64,000 bases of DNA from Brucella pseudintermedia. Its GTDB lineage: Bacteria > Pseudomonadota > Alphaproteobacteria > Rhizobiales > Rhizobiaceae. A model generated the notes under the pieces. It was not told where the DNA came from. It ran no database searches and worked only from the letters and a program-made list of their open reading frames with translations. A program made the position numbers and the translations under genes. Below, piece after piece: positions 1 through 8,137 of the stretch. Within the stretch, counting starts at the first letter, position 1, and every line of letters begins with the position of its first letter. Where the stretch lies: the NCBI RefSeq assembly GCF_008932435.1, contig NZ_WBWE01000001.1:310001-374000 (forward strand). The letters run 5' to 3'.

Positions 1-222
1 AACGTCATCAAGAATCTGCATGTCGGTGACTATATTGGCATATATAGCCCTGACCACGGCATGGACGTCACACATGTCGGGATTTATACCAAGGTCAATG
101 GCGTGCCAACATTCCGCAATGCATCGTCGCTTCGCGCCAACATGAAGGTCGTCGACAGTCCCTTTATGGATTACGTGAAGAACAAGCCGGGAATTGTCGT
201 ATTCCGTATCTCAGGCTCCTGA
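1..222 (+). CDS. DUF1460 amidase-like protein, 3' fragment (second copy)
   Basis: The reading frame is open from the first base of the window to a TGA at 220-222 and encodes the last 73 residues of a protein nearly identical to the C-terminus of the full-length gene at 731-1540. Only a few residues differ (for example PDHG here against PDYG there). The histidine of the THVGIY motif, the probable catalytic His of this NlpC/P60-like amidase family, is present. The 5' part lies outside the window, so it cannot be decided whether this is an intact tandem paralogue or a remnant. Its downstream DNA matches that of the second copy up to base 306. Confidence 0.8.
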   Translation, partial: NVIKNLHVGDYIGIYSPDHGMDVTHVGIYTKVNGVPTFRNASSLRANMKVVDSPFMDYVKNKPGIVVFRISGS

Positions 223-251
223 ACAGGAAGCCTGAAAGCGCCGACAAACAG

Positions 252-306
252 TCAGGCCCGGTTCGCGTGGCGCACGATGCCGCCGACGCCATTGACCGCG
301 CCCGGG
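252..306 (-). pseudogene. GNAT acetyltransferase 3' remnant
   Basis: The reverse strand from 306 to the stop at 252-254 repeats the last 18 or so codons of the GNAT gene at 1572-2078. Homology ends at 306, where unrelated sequence begins, so this is a dead fragment carried along by the segmental duplication. No start or upstream part of the gene is present here. Confidence 0.75.
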
Positions 307-730
307 TCAATGACTGGATCGGCTTGCGTGGGACTTCAGATACACAACTGAAAAGCGTCAATCGTCTGCCGCTGTTCTCCGGCTTTCCGGCGCTGTCTGC
401 CCTGCTTCTGGTCTTCGGCAGCATGCGGTATCGCGAAGGACGATAGTGCCTCAGGAAATCAGTTCAAACGGACTGATTTCCAATCCCGCTTCTATGCGTC
501 CGGAAATGCGGCAAAAACAAACAGATAGAGCATTTCCAGCGATTCCGTTAATACAGGAACCGTTCTGGCAAACACTGTTGCAAGTTCAACCTTGCGGTCA
601 TACCCTTGGTGTACTCTTATATATAAGTAATAAATATAAAGCATACAAACACCAGTATATGTAGACTTCTCCACATCTTCACCTTATACTTAGTATCATA
701 TATGTTTTTATTAATTTAAGGATAATAGAT
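307..730. other. Intergenic region, AT-rich toward the DUF1460 gene
   Basis: No convincing gene is seen. Bases 307-430 are GC-rich and unrelated to the duplicated block. Around 480-550 there is a degenerate copy of the GCATTTCC-type dispersed repeat also seen at 22.5 and 62.9 kb. From about 600 the composition becomes strongly AT-rich up to the next start codon, where the promoter of the DUF1460 gene should lie (AAGGATAATAG just before the ATG supplies the ribosome binding site). Confidence 0.5.
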
Positions 731-1540
731 ATGATATACCATCATCCACCACATATGCATGAATTTGCTAATCCTGCCTCGCAATTAATTGTTAATGTAA
801 GCACCGGTAAATACGATACTGATATCGATCAGGCTTCGATTAACCGGATGAACAAAATAATTGCCGAGATCGGAAAACATAAAGACCTTAAAAATGGTGA
901 TTTAATAGATTTCATATCAAAGCAATTCTTGGGAACGCCTTATGGTTCACATCGCCGGATCGGGCGGCACGATACTCATGATTATCTTTTTATTGATCTG
1001 AATGGCCTGAATTGCCTTACTTATATTGAGTATGTTGAAGCATTCAGGAGAGCAAAAGATGCATCGGATTTCATTCGGCAAGTCGCGCATGTCCGATACA
1101 AGAATGACACCGTCAGCATTATCAAACGCCGTCACTTTTTCTCAGATTGGGCTTACAGCAATCCAGTTCTCGTGAACGACGTTGCCGCACAAGTCAGTCC
1201 GAACGCACAAACCGTGAACAAGAGACTGAATGAAAAAGGGCCTAGTGAAAGATATGTTTCCGGGATTCCCATTGTAACGAGAGATATAAAATATATCCCT
1301 TCTCAGTATATAGACAACGACGTCATCAATAACCTGCATGTCGGCGACTATATTGGCATATATAGCCCTGACTACGGCATGGACGTCACACATGTCGGGA
1401 TTTATACCAAGGTCAATGGCGTGCCAACATTCCGTAATGCATCATCGCTTCGCGCCAACATGAAGGTCGTCGACAGTCCCTTTATGGATTACGTGAAGAA
1501 CAAGCCGGGAATTGTCGTATTCCGTATTTCAGGCTCCTGA
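731..1540 (+). CDS. DUF1460 family (N-acetylmuramoyl-L-alanine amidase-like) protein
   Basis: This 269-residue protein resembles the DUF1460 family, whose fold is of the NlpC/P60 cysteine peptidase type and which is thought to cleave cell-wall peptides or amides. A LGTPYG segment near residue 67, the Cys of NCLTYIE near residue 95 and the His of DVTHVGIY near residue 218 fit the family pattern of Cys nucleophile and His. No clear signal peptide is seen, which is odd for a wall hydrolase. The start follows AAGGATAA. The 5' two thirds are clearly AT-richer than the neighbouring genes, which suggests horizontal acquisition, and a near-identical C-terminal copy lies upstream. Substrate is unknown. 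Confidence 0.7.
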   Translation: MIYHHPPHMHEFANPASQLIVNVSTGKYDTDIDQASINRMNKIIAEIGKHKDLKNGDLIDFISKQFLGTPYGSHRRIGRHDTHDYLFIDLNGLNCLTYIEYVEAFRRAKDASDFIRQVAHVRYKNDTVSIIKRRHFFSDWAYSNPVLVNDVAAQVSPNAQTVNKRLNEKGPSERYVSGIPIVTRDIKYIPSQYIDNDVINNLHVGDYIGIYSPDYGMDVTHVGIYTKVNGVPTFRNASSLRANMKVVDSPFMDYVKNKPGIVVFRISGS

Positions 1541-1626
1541 ACAGGAAGCCTGAAAAGCGCCGACAAAACAGTCAGGCCCGGTTCGCGTGGCGCACGATGC
1601 CGCCGACGCCATTGACCGCGCCCGGG
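1319..1626 (+). repeat. Direct repeat, copy 2 of a segmental duplication
   Basis: Partner of bases 1-306. This copy is embedded in the intact DUF1460 and GNAT genes, so it is the likely parent arrangement. The spacing between copies is about 1.3 kb, equal to one DUF1460 gene plus its upstream region. Confidence 0.9.
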
Positions 1627-2078
1627 GCAAGTTCGCAGGCCAGCATCCGGCGAGGATCGACCGGTGCCGGCATGACCATGCAGCCGGGCGCCACCATCTT
1701 GAAGCCGAACGGCCCGTAGTAAGGCTCGTCTCCGACGAGGATGACGAGCTTGTGACCTGCCTTTTCGGCGGCTTCCAGTGACATGCGCATCAGCCTGCCG
1801 CCGATGCCCCGCTTCTTCCATTCCGGCCTGACGGCAAGCGGCCCCAGCAGGAGCGCGGGCGTCTTGCCGATGACAACCGGCGTCTGCCGCACCGAGCCGA
1901 CGACGATGCCGCCCATCAGCGCCACGAAGGAAAGATCGAGCGCGTGTGGACCGCCCTCGCGGATGAAATGTGCGGCGCGTGTAAACCGCCCCGGTCCGAA
2001 TGCTTCGGCATTGATGGCTTCGATTTCGATGTCGTGCGCCGGGCATTCCTGCGCATAGGTCAGTTCAAGCTGCTGCAT
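1572..2078 (-). CDS. GNAT family N-acetyltransferase
   Basis: The protein of about 168 residues has the GNAT core, with the acetyl-CoA pyrophosphate-binding motif seen as RPEWKKRGIGGRL in the middle of the chain, followed by GHKLVILVGDEPYYGPFGF, typical of the YhbS-like subgroup. The acceptor is unknown. An ATG at 2078 is preferred; a TTG 15 bases upstream (2093) is possible, and neither has a strong Shine-Dalgarno sequence. The gene converges on the DUF1460 gene with a 31-base gap. Its last codons are duplicated at 252-306. Confidence 0.85.
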   Translation of the reverse strand: MQQLELTYAQECPAHDIEIEAINAEAFGPGRFTRAAHFIREGGPHALDLSFVALMGGIVVGSVRQTPVVIGKTPALLLGPLAVRPEWKKRGIGGRLMRMSLEAAEKAGHKLVILVGDEPYYGPFGFKMVAPGCMVMPAPVDPRRMLACELAPGAVNGVGGIVRHANRA

Positions 2079-2387
2079 GGGCTTAGATCGCAATTGGAGA
2101 AGTCGAGGACCGTCAGGTCAATGGAATGCATTCCGCGCGCTTTGGCGCGGTCCAAGTTTCATCGTCGGATGAAAAGCATTTCCATTACATCGTTCTCCTG
2201 TGCGGCCAGCAATCGGAATGACCGCAATTTGGAAGTTGCATTACACCAAAATGGACAGAGGTAAAACCATTTTTTTCAAAATGGCGGTTTCAACTGCTCT
2301 ATTTGACACCGTTACGCACTGTTCACGGCTTGGAATGCTGCAAAATGGCGGCTGTCGCCCTATTTTCCTGCCAAAAGGAGAAATCGC

Positions 2388-3368
2388 ATGGGACTTCTGG
2401 TCGATGGCAAATGGCACGATGTCTGGTATGACACCGATAGCACGAAAGGCCGCTTTGAACGGTCGAAATCGCAATTCCGCAACTGGGTAACAGCTGACGG
2501 CAGCCCCGGCCCGACGGGCGAAGGCGGCTTCAAGGCCGAGCCGGGCCGTTATCACCTCTATGTTTCCTACGCCTGCCCATGGGCACATCGCACGCTGATC
2601 TTCCGCGCGCTGAAAGGCTTGGAAGACGTGATTTCGGTCTCGGTGGTGGATTATCTGATGGCGGAGGAAGGCTGGACCTTCCACGGCACCACCGGCAGCA
2701 CCGGCGACGGCCTCTACGGCGCAAAGCGCCTCTACGAGATTTATACCCGCGCCGATCCGCATTATTCCGGCCGCGTGACCGTGCCCGTGCTGTGGGACAA
2801 GCAGCGCCAGACGATCGTCTCCAACGAATCGTCGGAAATTATTCGCATGCTCAACACCGCCTTCAACGCGTTCGGCGATGCCTCGCTCGACTTCTACCCG
2901 GAAGCGCTGCGCGGCGAAATCGATGCGCTCAACGATTTCATCTATCCCAACATCAACAACGGGGTTTACCGCGCCGGTTTCGCCACGACGCAGGAGGCTT
3001 ATGAAGAAGCATTCGGGCAACTCTTCACCGCACTGGATGCGCTTGAGGATCGCCTTTCCCGCCAGCGCTATCTGACCGGCAAACGCCTGACGGAAGCCGA
3101 CTGGCGACTATTCACGACGCTGTTGCGCTTCGATCCGGTCTATGTCGGCCATTTCAAGTGCAACCTGCGCCGCCTTGCCGATTATCCGAACCTTTGGAAC
3201 TACACGCGCGAGCTTTATCAGGTGCCGGGCGTGGCCGCGACCGTGAACATGGAACACATCAAGGGTCATTATTATCGCAGCCACAAGACGATCAATCCGA
3301 CGGGCGTCGTGCCGCTTGGACCGGAAATCGACTTGTCCGCCCCGCATGACCGGGATCGCTTCCAATAG
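2388..3368 (+). CDS. Glutathionyl-hydroquinone reductase (Xi-class GST)
   Basis: This 326-residue glutathione transferase carries the CPWAHR signature with catalytic Cys63, diagnostic of glutathionyl-hydroquinone reductases (the YqjG/PcpF/ECM4 group), which reduce glutathionyl-hydroquinones to hydroquinones using GSH in the cytoplasm. The N-terminal thioredoxin-like domain is followed by an all-helical C-terminal domain containing LTEADWRLF near residue 235. Length matches the family. The start has AAAGGAG about 9 bases upstream. The gene stands alone, followed by a UUCG-loop terminator. Confidence 0.9.
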   Translation: MGLLVDGKWHDVWYDTDSTKGRFERSKSQFRNWVTADGSPGPTGEGGFKAEPGRYHLYVSYACPWAHRTLIFRALKGLEDVISVSVVDYLMAEEGWTFHGTTGSTGDGLYGAKRLYEIYTRADPHYSGRVTVPVLWDKQRQTIVSNESSEIIRMLNTAFNAFGDASLDFYPEALRGEIDALNDFIYPNINNGVYRAGFATTQEAYEEAFGQLFTALDALEDRLSRQRYLTGKRLTEADWRLFTTLLRFDPVYVGHFKCNLRRLADYPNLWNYTRELYQVPGVAATVNMEHIKGHYYRSHKTINPTGVVPLGPEIDLSAPHDRDRFQ

Positions 3369-3492
3369 CACTTCCAACGGAAGTGCGAAGCGCCTGCGCG
3401 GTTCACTGGACTGATTTCTGATCCCGCTTCCACCCACTGCGCTTTTCCTGCAACAGTGCCGGAACAACATCAGCATTCTCTTAAATCTCTAG

Positions 3493-3520
3493 CGCCCCAT
3501 TGATTTCGATCAATGGGGCG
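3493..3520 (+). terminator. Intrinsic terminator with TTCG loop
   Basis: A perfect 12-base-pair stem (CGCCCCATTGAT with its complement) closes on a TTCG tetraloop and is followed by a short T-run. It lies 125 bases after the reductase stop and ahead of the OmpW-like gene. Confidence 0.8.
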
Positions 3521-3600
3521 TTTCCTTGCGCGGTCCAGATTGGCGCATCACTACCACTCCCCCAAGACTTCAAGACTGACCACGACTTAAGGAGAGAGAG

Positions 3601-4284
3601 ATGAACCGCTTCACGACAGCATTGCTGGCCGCTACCGCCCTCACTTTGGCCGCACCGGCGGCTTTTGCCGCGGACGCCATCGTAGCCCAGCCTGCGTCCG
3701 AAATTCAGGCCGTGCCGGAAGCCCTGTCGCCCTGGCAGATCCGTGTGCGCGCACTCGGCGTCGTTCCGCAGAATTCCGGCTATGTGAATGGCGTTTCCGG
3801 TTCGGATCTCGACTACTCCAAGTCGATCACGCCTGAACTCGACATCACCTACTATTTCACCGATAATTTCGCCGCCGAACTCATCCTCGGCACGACCTAT
3901 GCCAATATCAACGGTGCGGGTTCAATCGACGGCCTGGGCAAGATCGGCAAGGCCTGGATTCTGCCTCCCACGCTGACGCTGCAATATCACTTCACCAATT
4001 TCGGCGCCTTCAAACCTTATGTCGGCGCGGGTGTGAACTACACGGTGTTCTACAATCAGGATGCGACCGGCGTCGAATATCTGAAGGTCAAGAACGCATT
4101 CGGCGGCGCGCTGCAGATCGGCTTCGATTACATGCTGAACGAACATTGGGGCGTCAACTTCGACGTCAAGAAGCTGTTCCTGGAGCCGAAATTCGACGCC
4201 ACGCTGGTTGGCGGCACCGAGGTAAGCGGCAAGGCCAAGCTCAATCCGTGGCTAATCGGCACGGGTATCACCTACCGCTTCTAA
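3601..4284 (+). CDS. OmpW family outer membrane protein
   Basis: The 227-residue precursor starts with a Sec signal peptide (KR-less MNRF, hydrophobic stretch, AFA-AD cleavage near residue 24) and ends in TYRF, the aromatic C-terminal residue needed for Bam-dependent outer membrane insertion. The mature part fits an eight-stranded OmpW barrel: ITYYFTDNFAAELILG and LQYHFTNFGAFKPYVGAGVNYT are typical strands. OmpW proteins are thought to pass small hydrophobic molecules. GGAGAGAG directly precedes the ATG. It appears to be monocistronic. Confidence 0.9.
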   Translation: MNRFTTALLAATALTLAAPAAFAADAIVAQPASEIQAVPEALSPWQIRVRALGVVPQNSGYVNGVSGSDLDYSKSITPELDITYYFTDNFAAELILGTTYANINGAGSIDGLGKIGKAWILPPTLTLQYHFTNFGAFKPYVGAGVNYTVFYNQDATGVEYLKVKNAFGGALQIGFDYMLNEHWGVNFDVKKLFLEPKFDATLVGGTEVSGKAKLNPWLIGTGITYRF

Positions 4285-4298
4285 ACTTCAGACGCCAC

Positions 4299-4327
4299 GG
4301 TGAAGGCGCGGCGGATGCGCCTTCACC
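4299..4327. terminator. GC-rich hairpin between convergent genes
   Basis: An 11-base-pair perfect inverted repeat (GGTGAAGGCGC and complement, 7-base loop) lies between the OmpW-like gene and the NUDIX gene and overlaps the NUDIX stop codon. No T-run follows on either side, so termination is inferred only from the position. Confidence 0.5.
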
Positions 4328-4778
4328 AAACCGGCAGCGGCTCCAGGTCGTGAAGTGCTTCCTGAAGGCGCCGCTTGGTCGAGGGCGTGGTTCCCTCCGG
4401 CAGATTGTCGAGCGGAAAAAAACCGCATTCGGCAATTTCGCGGTCAGGCAAGCGCGGCTCTGTCTGCTCGAATTGCCTGCACACATAGAGCGCCACATGA
4501 TCGCGCGGCGATGCATGGGCGTTCTTGTAAAGCGCGAAAAGCCGGGGGGAGCCTTTCAGCACAATATTGCATTCCTCGCGCAGTTCCTTTTCCAGTGTCT
4601 CCATAAAGGTCTCGCCACGTTCGACGCCGCCGCCCGGCAATTGCCATCCGGGTACATAGGTATGCCTTACCAGAAAAACTGAATTGGCCTTCTCATCGAA
4701 CACAATAGCCCGCACTCCTAATGTCATTGGGCGTCGTAATAAAAAATATGTATGAAATATAAAATGTCGAAAGCGCAT
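4323..4778 (-). CDS. NUDIX hydrolase
   Basis: This 151-residue protein has a NUDIX box beginning at Gly50: Gly-x5-Glu56, then KELREE at 64-69. Relative to the consensus GX5EX7REUXEEXGU, Arg is replaced by Lys and the late Gly by Asn, while all metal-binding Glu are kept, so activity on a nucleoside diphosphate-linked substrate is plausible. PGWQLPGGGVERGE is the usual strand-loop entry. The substrate cannot be predicted. An internal ATG at codon 18 is an alternative start. Confidence 0.85.
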   Translation of the reverse strand: MRFRHFIFHTYFLLRRPMTLGVRAIVFDEKANSVFLVRHTYVPGWQLPGGGVERGETFMETLEKELREECNIVLKGSPRLFALYKNAHASPRDHVALYVCRQFEQTEPRLPDREIAECGFFPLDNLPEGTTPSTKRRLQEALHDLEPLPVW

Positions 4779-4885
4779 TCCGTCTCTCCGCGAAGCAATC
4801 TACTTCGTATTAATGCATCAATGTCATCAACAAAAAGTCGCTAAACAGGTTTTGATTTTAAACATTATCCAGTAAACGGGGCATA

Positions 4886-5149
4886 GGCTCAGGACCTGTT
4901 AATTTGCTGGAAATGGCACCCGAAATGACAAGAGCTGCTAGGAGAGACGCGAAGAACGGGGTGGTTTCCCCGGTCAAGCGGTTCGACGCAGCAGATCGCC
5001 AGTCCTTTCGGTGTCCGAAGGATGTGGTCCATCCGCCCGGCTACTTCGTCGAAGAGGCTCGAAAATGAACCACATTTCCTTCGCATCTTCTCCTCGTATC
5101 CAAACGGATGGCCTCACACCATTTCTATCAAATTAGCAGGTCCTGAGCC
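4886..5149. mobile_element. MITE-like fold-back element, about 264 bp
   Basis: The ends form a 21-base inverted repeat with one mismatch (GGCTCAGGACCTGTTAATTTG at 4886-4906 and its complement at 5129-5149). Similarity between the arms continues inward in weaker form (AGGAGAGACGCGAAG against AGGAGAAGATGCGAAGG, and TTCGACG blocks), so the whole element is a long imperfect palindrome. It encodes no protein. No unambiguous target duplication was found. Its right end stops two bases before the ATG of the next gene. It may belong to a known Brucella palindromic repeat class; this was not checked. Confidence 0.65.
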
Positions 5150-5151
5150 TT

Positions 5152-6054
5152 ATGTTCCGTCTCGCCCACATATCCGATATTCACCTTTCACCGCTGCCGC
5201 GCGTGCGATACCGCGAATTGGCGTCGAAGCGCATTACCGGTTACATAAACTGGCTGCGCAATCGTAAAAATGCGATGCACGGAACCGTTCTGGACAGTCT
5301 CATTTCCGACATGCAAGCGCAGTCGCCGGATCATATCGCGGTCACGGGCGACCTCGTCAATCTGGCGCTCAATCTGGAAATCGACATCGCCCATGACTGG
5401 CTCACAAAATTAGGCAATTCGCACGATGTTTCGGTCGTTCCCGGCAATCATGACGCCTATGTGCCCGGCGCGCTCGACAAATCCTGCCGGAAATGGGAAC
5501 CGTGGATGCGCGGCGATGGCATCGACAACCACGGCAACCGCCCGCAATTCCCCTATATGCGCGTGCGCGGTCCCGTTGCGCTAATCGGTGTTTCCTCAGC
5601 GCGCGCGACAGCGCCTTTCATGGCCAGCGGCGACTTCCGTTCAGCGCAGGGCAAGCGTCTGGCGGCCATGCTGGATGAAACCGGTGCCCGCGGGCTTTTT
5701 CGCATCGTCATGATCCATCATCCGCCGATCCATGGCGCGACGCCCGCGCATAAGCGTCTTTATGGCATTCGCCGCTTCCAGAAGATCATACGAAAACATG
5801 GCGCGGAACTCGTTCTCCATGGCCATACCCATCTTATCACGCATTACGAGATCGACGGGCCGAACGGCAAGGTTCCAGTCATCAGCGTACCATCTGCGAG
5901 CCAGAATTTTGGCGGTCACAAACCCGCTGCCCGTTATAACATATTCAATATCGACAAACGGTCGGAAGGCGGCTGGTCCTGCCTCATGGAAGAACACGGC
6001 GTTTCCGATGCCAGCGAGAAAATAACGAAGCTCAACGAGCGCGTTCTTTATTGA
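5152..6054 (+). CDS. Metallophosphoesterase (calcineurin-like)
   Basis: The 300-residue protein holds all five metal motifs of the calcineurin-like phosphoesterases: DIH (residues 9-11), GDLVN (66-70), GNHD (98-101), HH (189-190) and HGHTH (223-227). Such enzymes hydrolyse phosphomono- or diesters (cyclic nucleotides, UDP-sugars and others) with a dinuclear metal centre; the substrate here is unknown. The start at MFRLAHISDIH is the family norm, but no Shine-Dalgarno is visible because the MITE-like element ends two bases upstream, so its leader has been supplied by the element. Confidence 0.88.
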   Translation: MFRLAHISDIHLSPLPRVRYRELASKRITGYINWLRNRKNAMHGTVLDSLISDMQAQSPDHIAVTGDLVNLALNLEIDIAHDWLTKLGNSHDVSVVPGNHDAYVPGALDKSCRKWEPWMRGDGIDNHGNRPQFPYMRVRGPVALIGVSSARATAPFMASGDFRSAQGKRLAAMLDETGARGLFRIVMIHHPPIHGATPAHKRLYGIRRFQKIIRKHGAELVLHGHTHLITHYEIDGPNGKVPVISVPSASQNFGGHKPAARYNIFNIDKRSEGGWSCLMEEHGVSDASEKITKLNERVLY

Positions 6055-6064
6055 TTCCACAACA

Positions 6065-6088
6065 AAAACGGCGCCGAAGCGCCGTTTT
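6065..6088. terminator. Bidirectional intrinsic terminator
   Basis: The stem AAAACGGCGC / GCGCCGTTTT with a CGAA loop lies between the convergent metallophosphoesterase and leuA genes and has A/T runs on both sides, so it can serve both. Confidence 0.85.
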
Positions 6089-6106
6089 CATTTCATTTAT
6101 GTTCGC

Positions 6107-7840
6107 TCACTTCCCGATAACGCGGTTGGCAGCCGAGACAATCGCTTCCAGTGAAGCGCTGACAATATTGTCATTGATGCCCGCGCCGAACAGCTTGCCG
6201 CCCGGATGAGCCATTTCGACATAGGATATAGCCGAAGCGTCCGAACCCTGCTGTAGCGAATGTTCGGAATAATCGACCACCGACATCTTTACGCCGAGAT
6301 ATTTGGACAGCGCATCGACAAAACCGTCGATCGGGCCGGTTCCCTTGCCCTCGATATTTTTTGTCACGCCGTTATCGGTGATTTCGGCGGTGAGAATGCG
6401 GCGGCCCTTCTGCTCGGGATCGGGCATGGTGTGATGATCGACGAACTTGATGCGTGCGCCGGGCTGGGTGACATAGAGCTTCTGAAACTCGTCGTGAATG
6501 CGCTTCGACGGCAGTTCCTTGCCTTCTTCATCGGTAATGTTCTGGATGATCTCGCGGAACTCGACTTGCAGGTTGCGCGGCAGGTTGAGGCCGTAATCGG
6601 CTTGCAGGATATAGGCGATGCCGCCCTTCCCCGACTGCGAATTGATGCGGATGATCGCTTCATAGGAGCGGCCCACATCCTGCGGGTCGATCGGCAGATA
6701 AGGCACTTCCCAGACCGGCGAATTGGCCGAACGGCGCGCCTTCATGCCCTTGTTGATCGCATCCTGATGCGATCCGGAGAAAGCCGTATAGACCAGTTCA
6801 CCGACGTAAGGGTGACGCTCGGCAATCTTCAACTGGTTCGAATATTCATAGACTTCCTTCATCCGGTTGATGTCGGTGCAGTCCAGTTCGGGGTCCACGC
6901 CCTGCGTATACATGTTGAGCGCCAGCGTTACGATATCGACATTGCCGGTGCGCTCGCCATTGCCGAACAGCGTGCCTTCAACACGGTCGGCGCCCGCCAT
7001 CAGGCCCAGCTCGGTAGCGGCGATGCCCGTGCCGCGATCATTATGCGGATGCAGCGAGATGATCAGGTTTTCGCGATTATCGAGATTGCGGCACATCCAT
7101 TCGATCTGATCCGCATAGACGTTTGGCGTGTTCATTTCCACCGTCGAAGGCAGATTGACGATCAGCTTGTTGTCCGCCGTTGGCTTCACAATATCGATGA
7201 CGGCATTGCAGATTTCCAATGCCACTTCCAGTTCAGTGCCGGTGAAGCTTTCCGGCGAATACTGGAAACGATAGCCGCCCCCTGTAGAATTGGCTGCCTT
7301 GGCGGCCATATCCATGATCATCTTTGCTGCATCGGTCGCGATCTGCTTGATACCGCCCACATCCTTGGCGAAGACCACGCGGCGCTGCAATTCACTGGTG
7401 GAATTGTAGAAATGGATGATCGGCGACTTCGCGCCTTCCAGCGCCTCGAAAGTCCGCGTGATCAGTTCGGGACGGCACTGGACCAGCACCTGCAAGTCCA
7501 CTTCGTCCGGCACATCGCCATGCTCGATGGCCCAGCGGCAGAAGTCGAAATCCGTCTGCGAAGCGGAGGGAAAGCCGATTTCGATTTCCGGAAAGCCCAT
7601 ATCGACCAGCAGGCGGAACATGCGCTCCTTGCGGTCATGGCCCATCGGGTCGATCAGGGCCTGATTGCCGTCGCGCAGGTCGACCGAGCACCAGATCGGT
7701 GCCTTTTCAATGCGCTTGGACGGCCAGGTGCGATCATCGAGCCGGGGAGCTGGGAATGGCGAATATTTGGTGCCTGCAATCGGCATGCCCTTGCGGGCAG
7801 AGATGGACTTTGTTTGCGGCTTGGCTACGGACTGATTCAT
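6107..7840 (-). CDS. leuA: 2-isopropylmalate synthase (long form)
   Basis: LeuA condenses acetyl-CoA with 2-oxoisovalerate in the first committed step of leucine synthesis. The 577-residue chain begins with a 45-residue leader followed by the (beta/alpha)8 catalytic domain (SVDLRDGNQAL near residue 53, SLHPHNDRGTG with metal-binding His) and ends in the LeuA regulatory domain that binds leucine for feedback inhibition. The PIWCSVDLRDGNQAL form is the type 2 family typical of alphaproteobacteria and actinobacteria. GGGAGGAAACG precedes the ATG. The upstream leader peptide and hairpins suggest transcription attenuation by leucyl-tRNA supply. Confidence 0.95.
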   Translation of the reverse strand: MNQSVAKPQTKSISARKGMPIAGTKYSPFPAPRLDDRTWPSKRIEKAPIWCSVDLRDGNQALIDPMGHDRKERMFRLLVDMGFPEIEIGFPSASQTDFDFCRWAIEHGDVPDEVDLQVLVQCRPELITRTFEALEGAKSPIIHFYNSTSELQRRVVFAKDVGGIKQIATDAAKMIMDMAAKAANSTGGGYRFQYSPESFTGTELEVALEICNAVIDIVKPTADNKLIVNLPSTVEMNTPNVYADQIEWMCRNLDNRENLIISLHPHNDRGTGIAATELGLMAGADRVEGTLFGNGERTGNVDIVTLALNMYTQGVDPELDCTDINRMKEVYEYSNQLKIAERHPYVGELVYTAFSGSHQDAINKGMKARRSANSPVWEVPYLPIDPQDVGRSYEAIIRINSQSGKGGIAYILQADYGLNLPRNLQVEFREIIQNITDEEGKELPSKRIHDEFQKLYVTQPGARIKFVDHHTMPDPEQKGRRILTAEITDNGVTKNIEGKGTGPIDGFVDALSKYLGVKMSVVDYSEHSLQQGSDASAISYVEMAHPGGKLFGAGINDNIVSASLEAIVSAANRVIGK

Positions 7841-7915
7841 TTTCGTTTCCTCCCGGCTGTCGACGGATTAAGGCCGTCAAGCGCGGACAATATTGATCGA
7901 TATAAGGGTTTTCTG

Positions 7916-7966
7916 GAAAGGAGCACGGGCCTGCGACCGGGGGATCGACCGCCGGACGCTCCTTTC
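7916..7966 (-). promoter_or_regulatory. Candidate leuA attenuator hairpin
   Basis: On the reverse strand GAAAGGAGC (overlapping the leader stop codon) pairs perfectly with GCTCCTTTC, with a GC-rich 33-base loop. A 10-base palindrome GGCGATCGCC (7976-7985) lies inside the leader reading frame and could compete with it. The T-run after the stem is poor, so it is unclear whether this is a terminator or a translational switch. Confidence 0.5.
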
Positions 7967-8063
7967 AGCGAGCCCGGCGATCGCCGCTAAGGCCGAGGGT
8001 AAGAAGCGAGTTTAGAACGCAAACATCAACGCGCGCGCCGAAGGCGGCTGCGGAATGTTCCAT
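7965..8063 (-). CDS. leuA leader peptide
   Basis: A 32-codon frame starting at ATG 8063 ends in VLNSLLTLGLSGDRRAR, with five leucine codons (CTA, CTT, CTT, CTC, CTT) within eleven codons, about 125 bases upstream of leuA. Leucine-rich leader peptides before leu and ilv genes are a known attenuation device in proteobacteria including Rhizobiales. The Leu cluster is the firm evidence. The start is less certain: an in-frame ATG lies eight codons upstream, and no good ribosome binding site is seen before either. Confidence 0.65.
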   Translation of the reverse strand: MEHSAAAFGARVDVCVLNSLLTLGLSGDRRAR

Positions 8064-8137
8064 GGATGTTGCGCTTTTGATCGTCATGGGAAAAGCTTTT
8101 ACACGCGCGCTATCCGCCATGCAAGACAGTATTTCAG

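Larger units (their letters stand above)
1..306 (+). repeat. Direct repeat, copy 1 of a segmental duplication
   Basis: Bases 1-306 align with 1319-1626 in the same orientation with few mismatches and two one-base length differences in A-runs (near 235 and 247). The repeat covers the end of the DUF1460 gene, the intergenic gap and the last codons of the convergent GNAT gene. Identity stops sharply after CCCGGG at 301-306. The left end is cut by the window edge, so the true length is unknown. Confidence 0.9.

Noticed and set aside
164-424. 86-codon reverse frame near the left edge
   Set aside because: It crosses the duplication junction at 306 and has no family features.
6260-7990. 576-codon forward frame opposite leuA
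   Set aside because: A shadow of a high-GC gene: its content is the antisense of a clearly conserved leuA.
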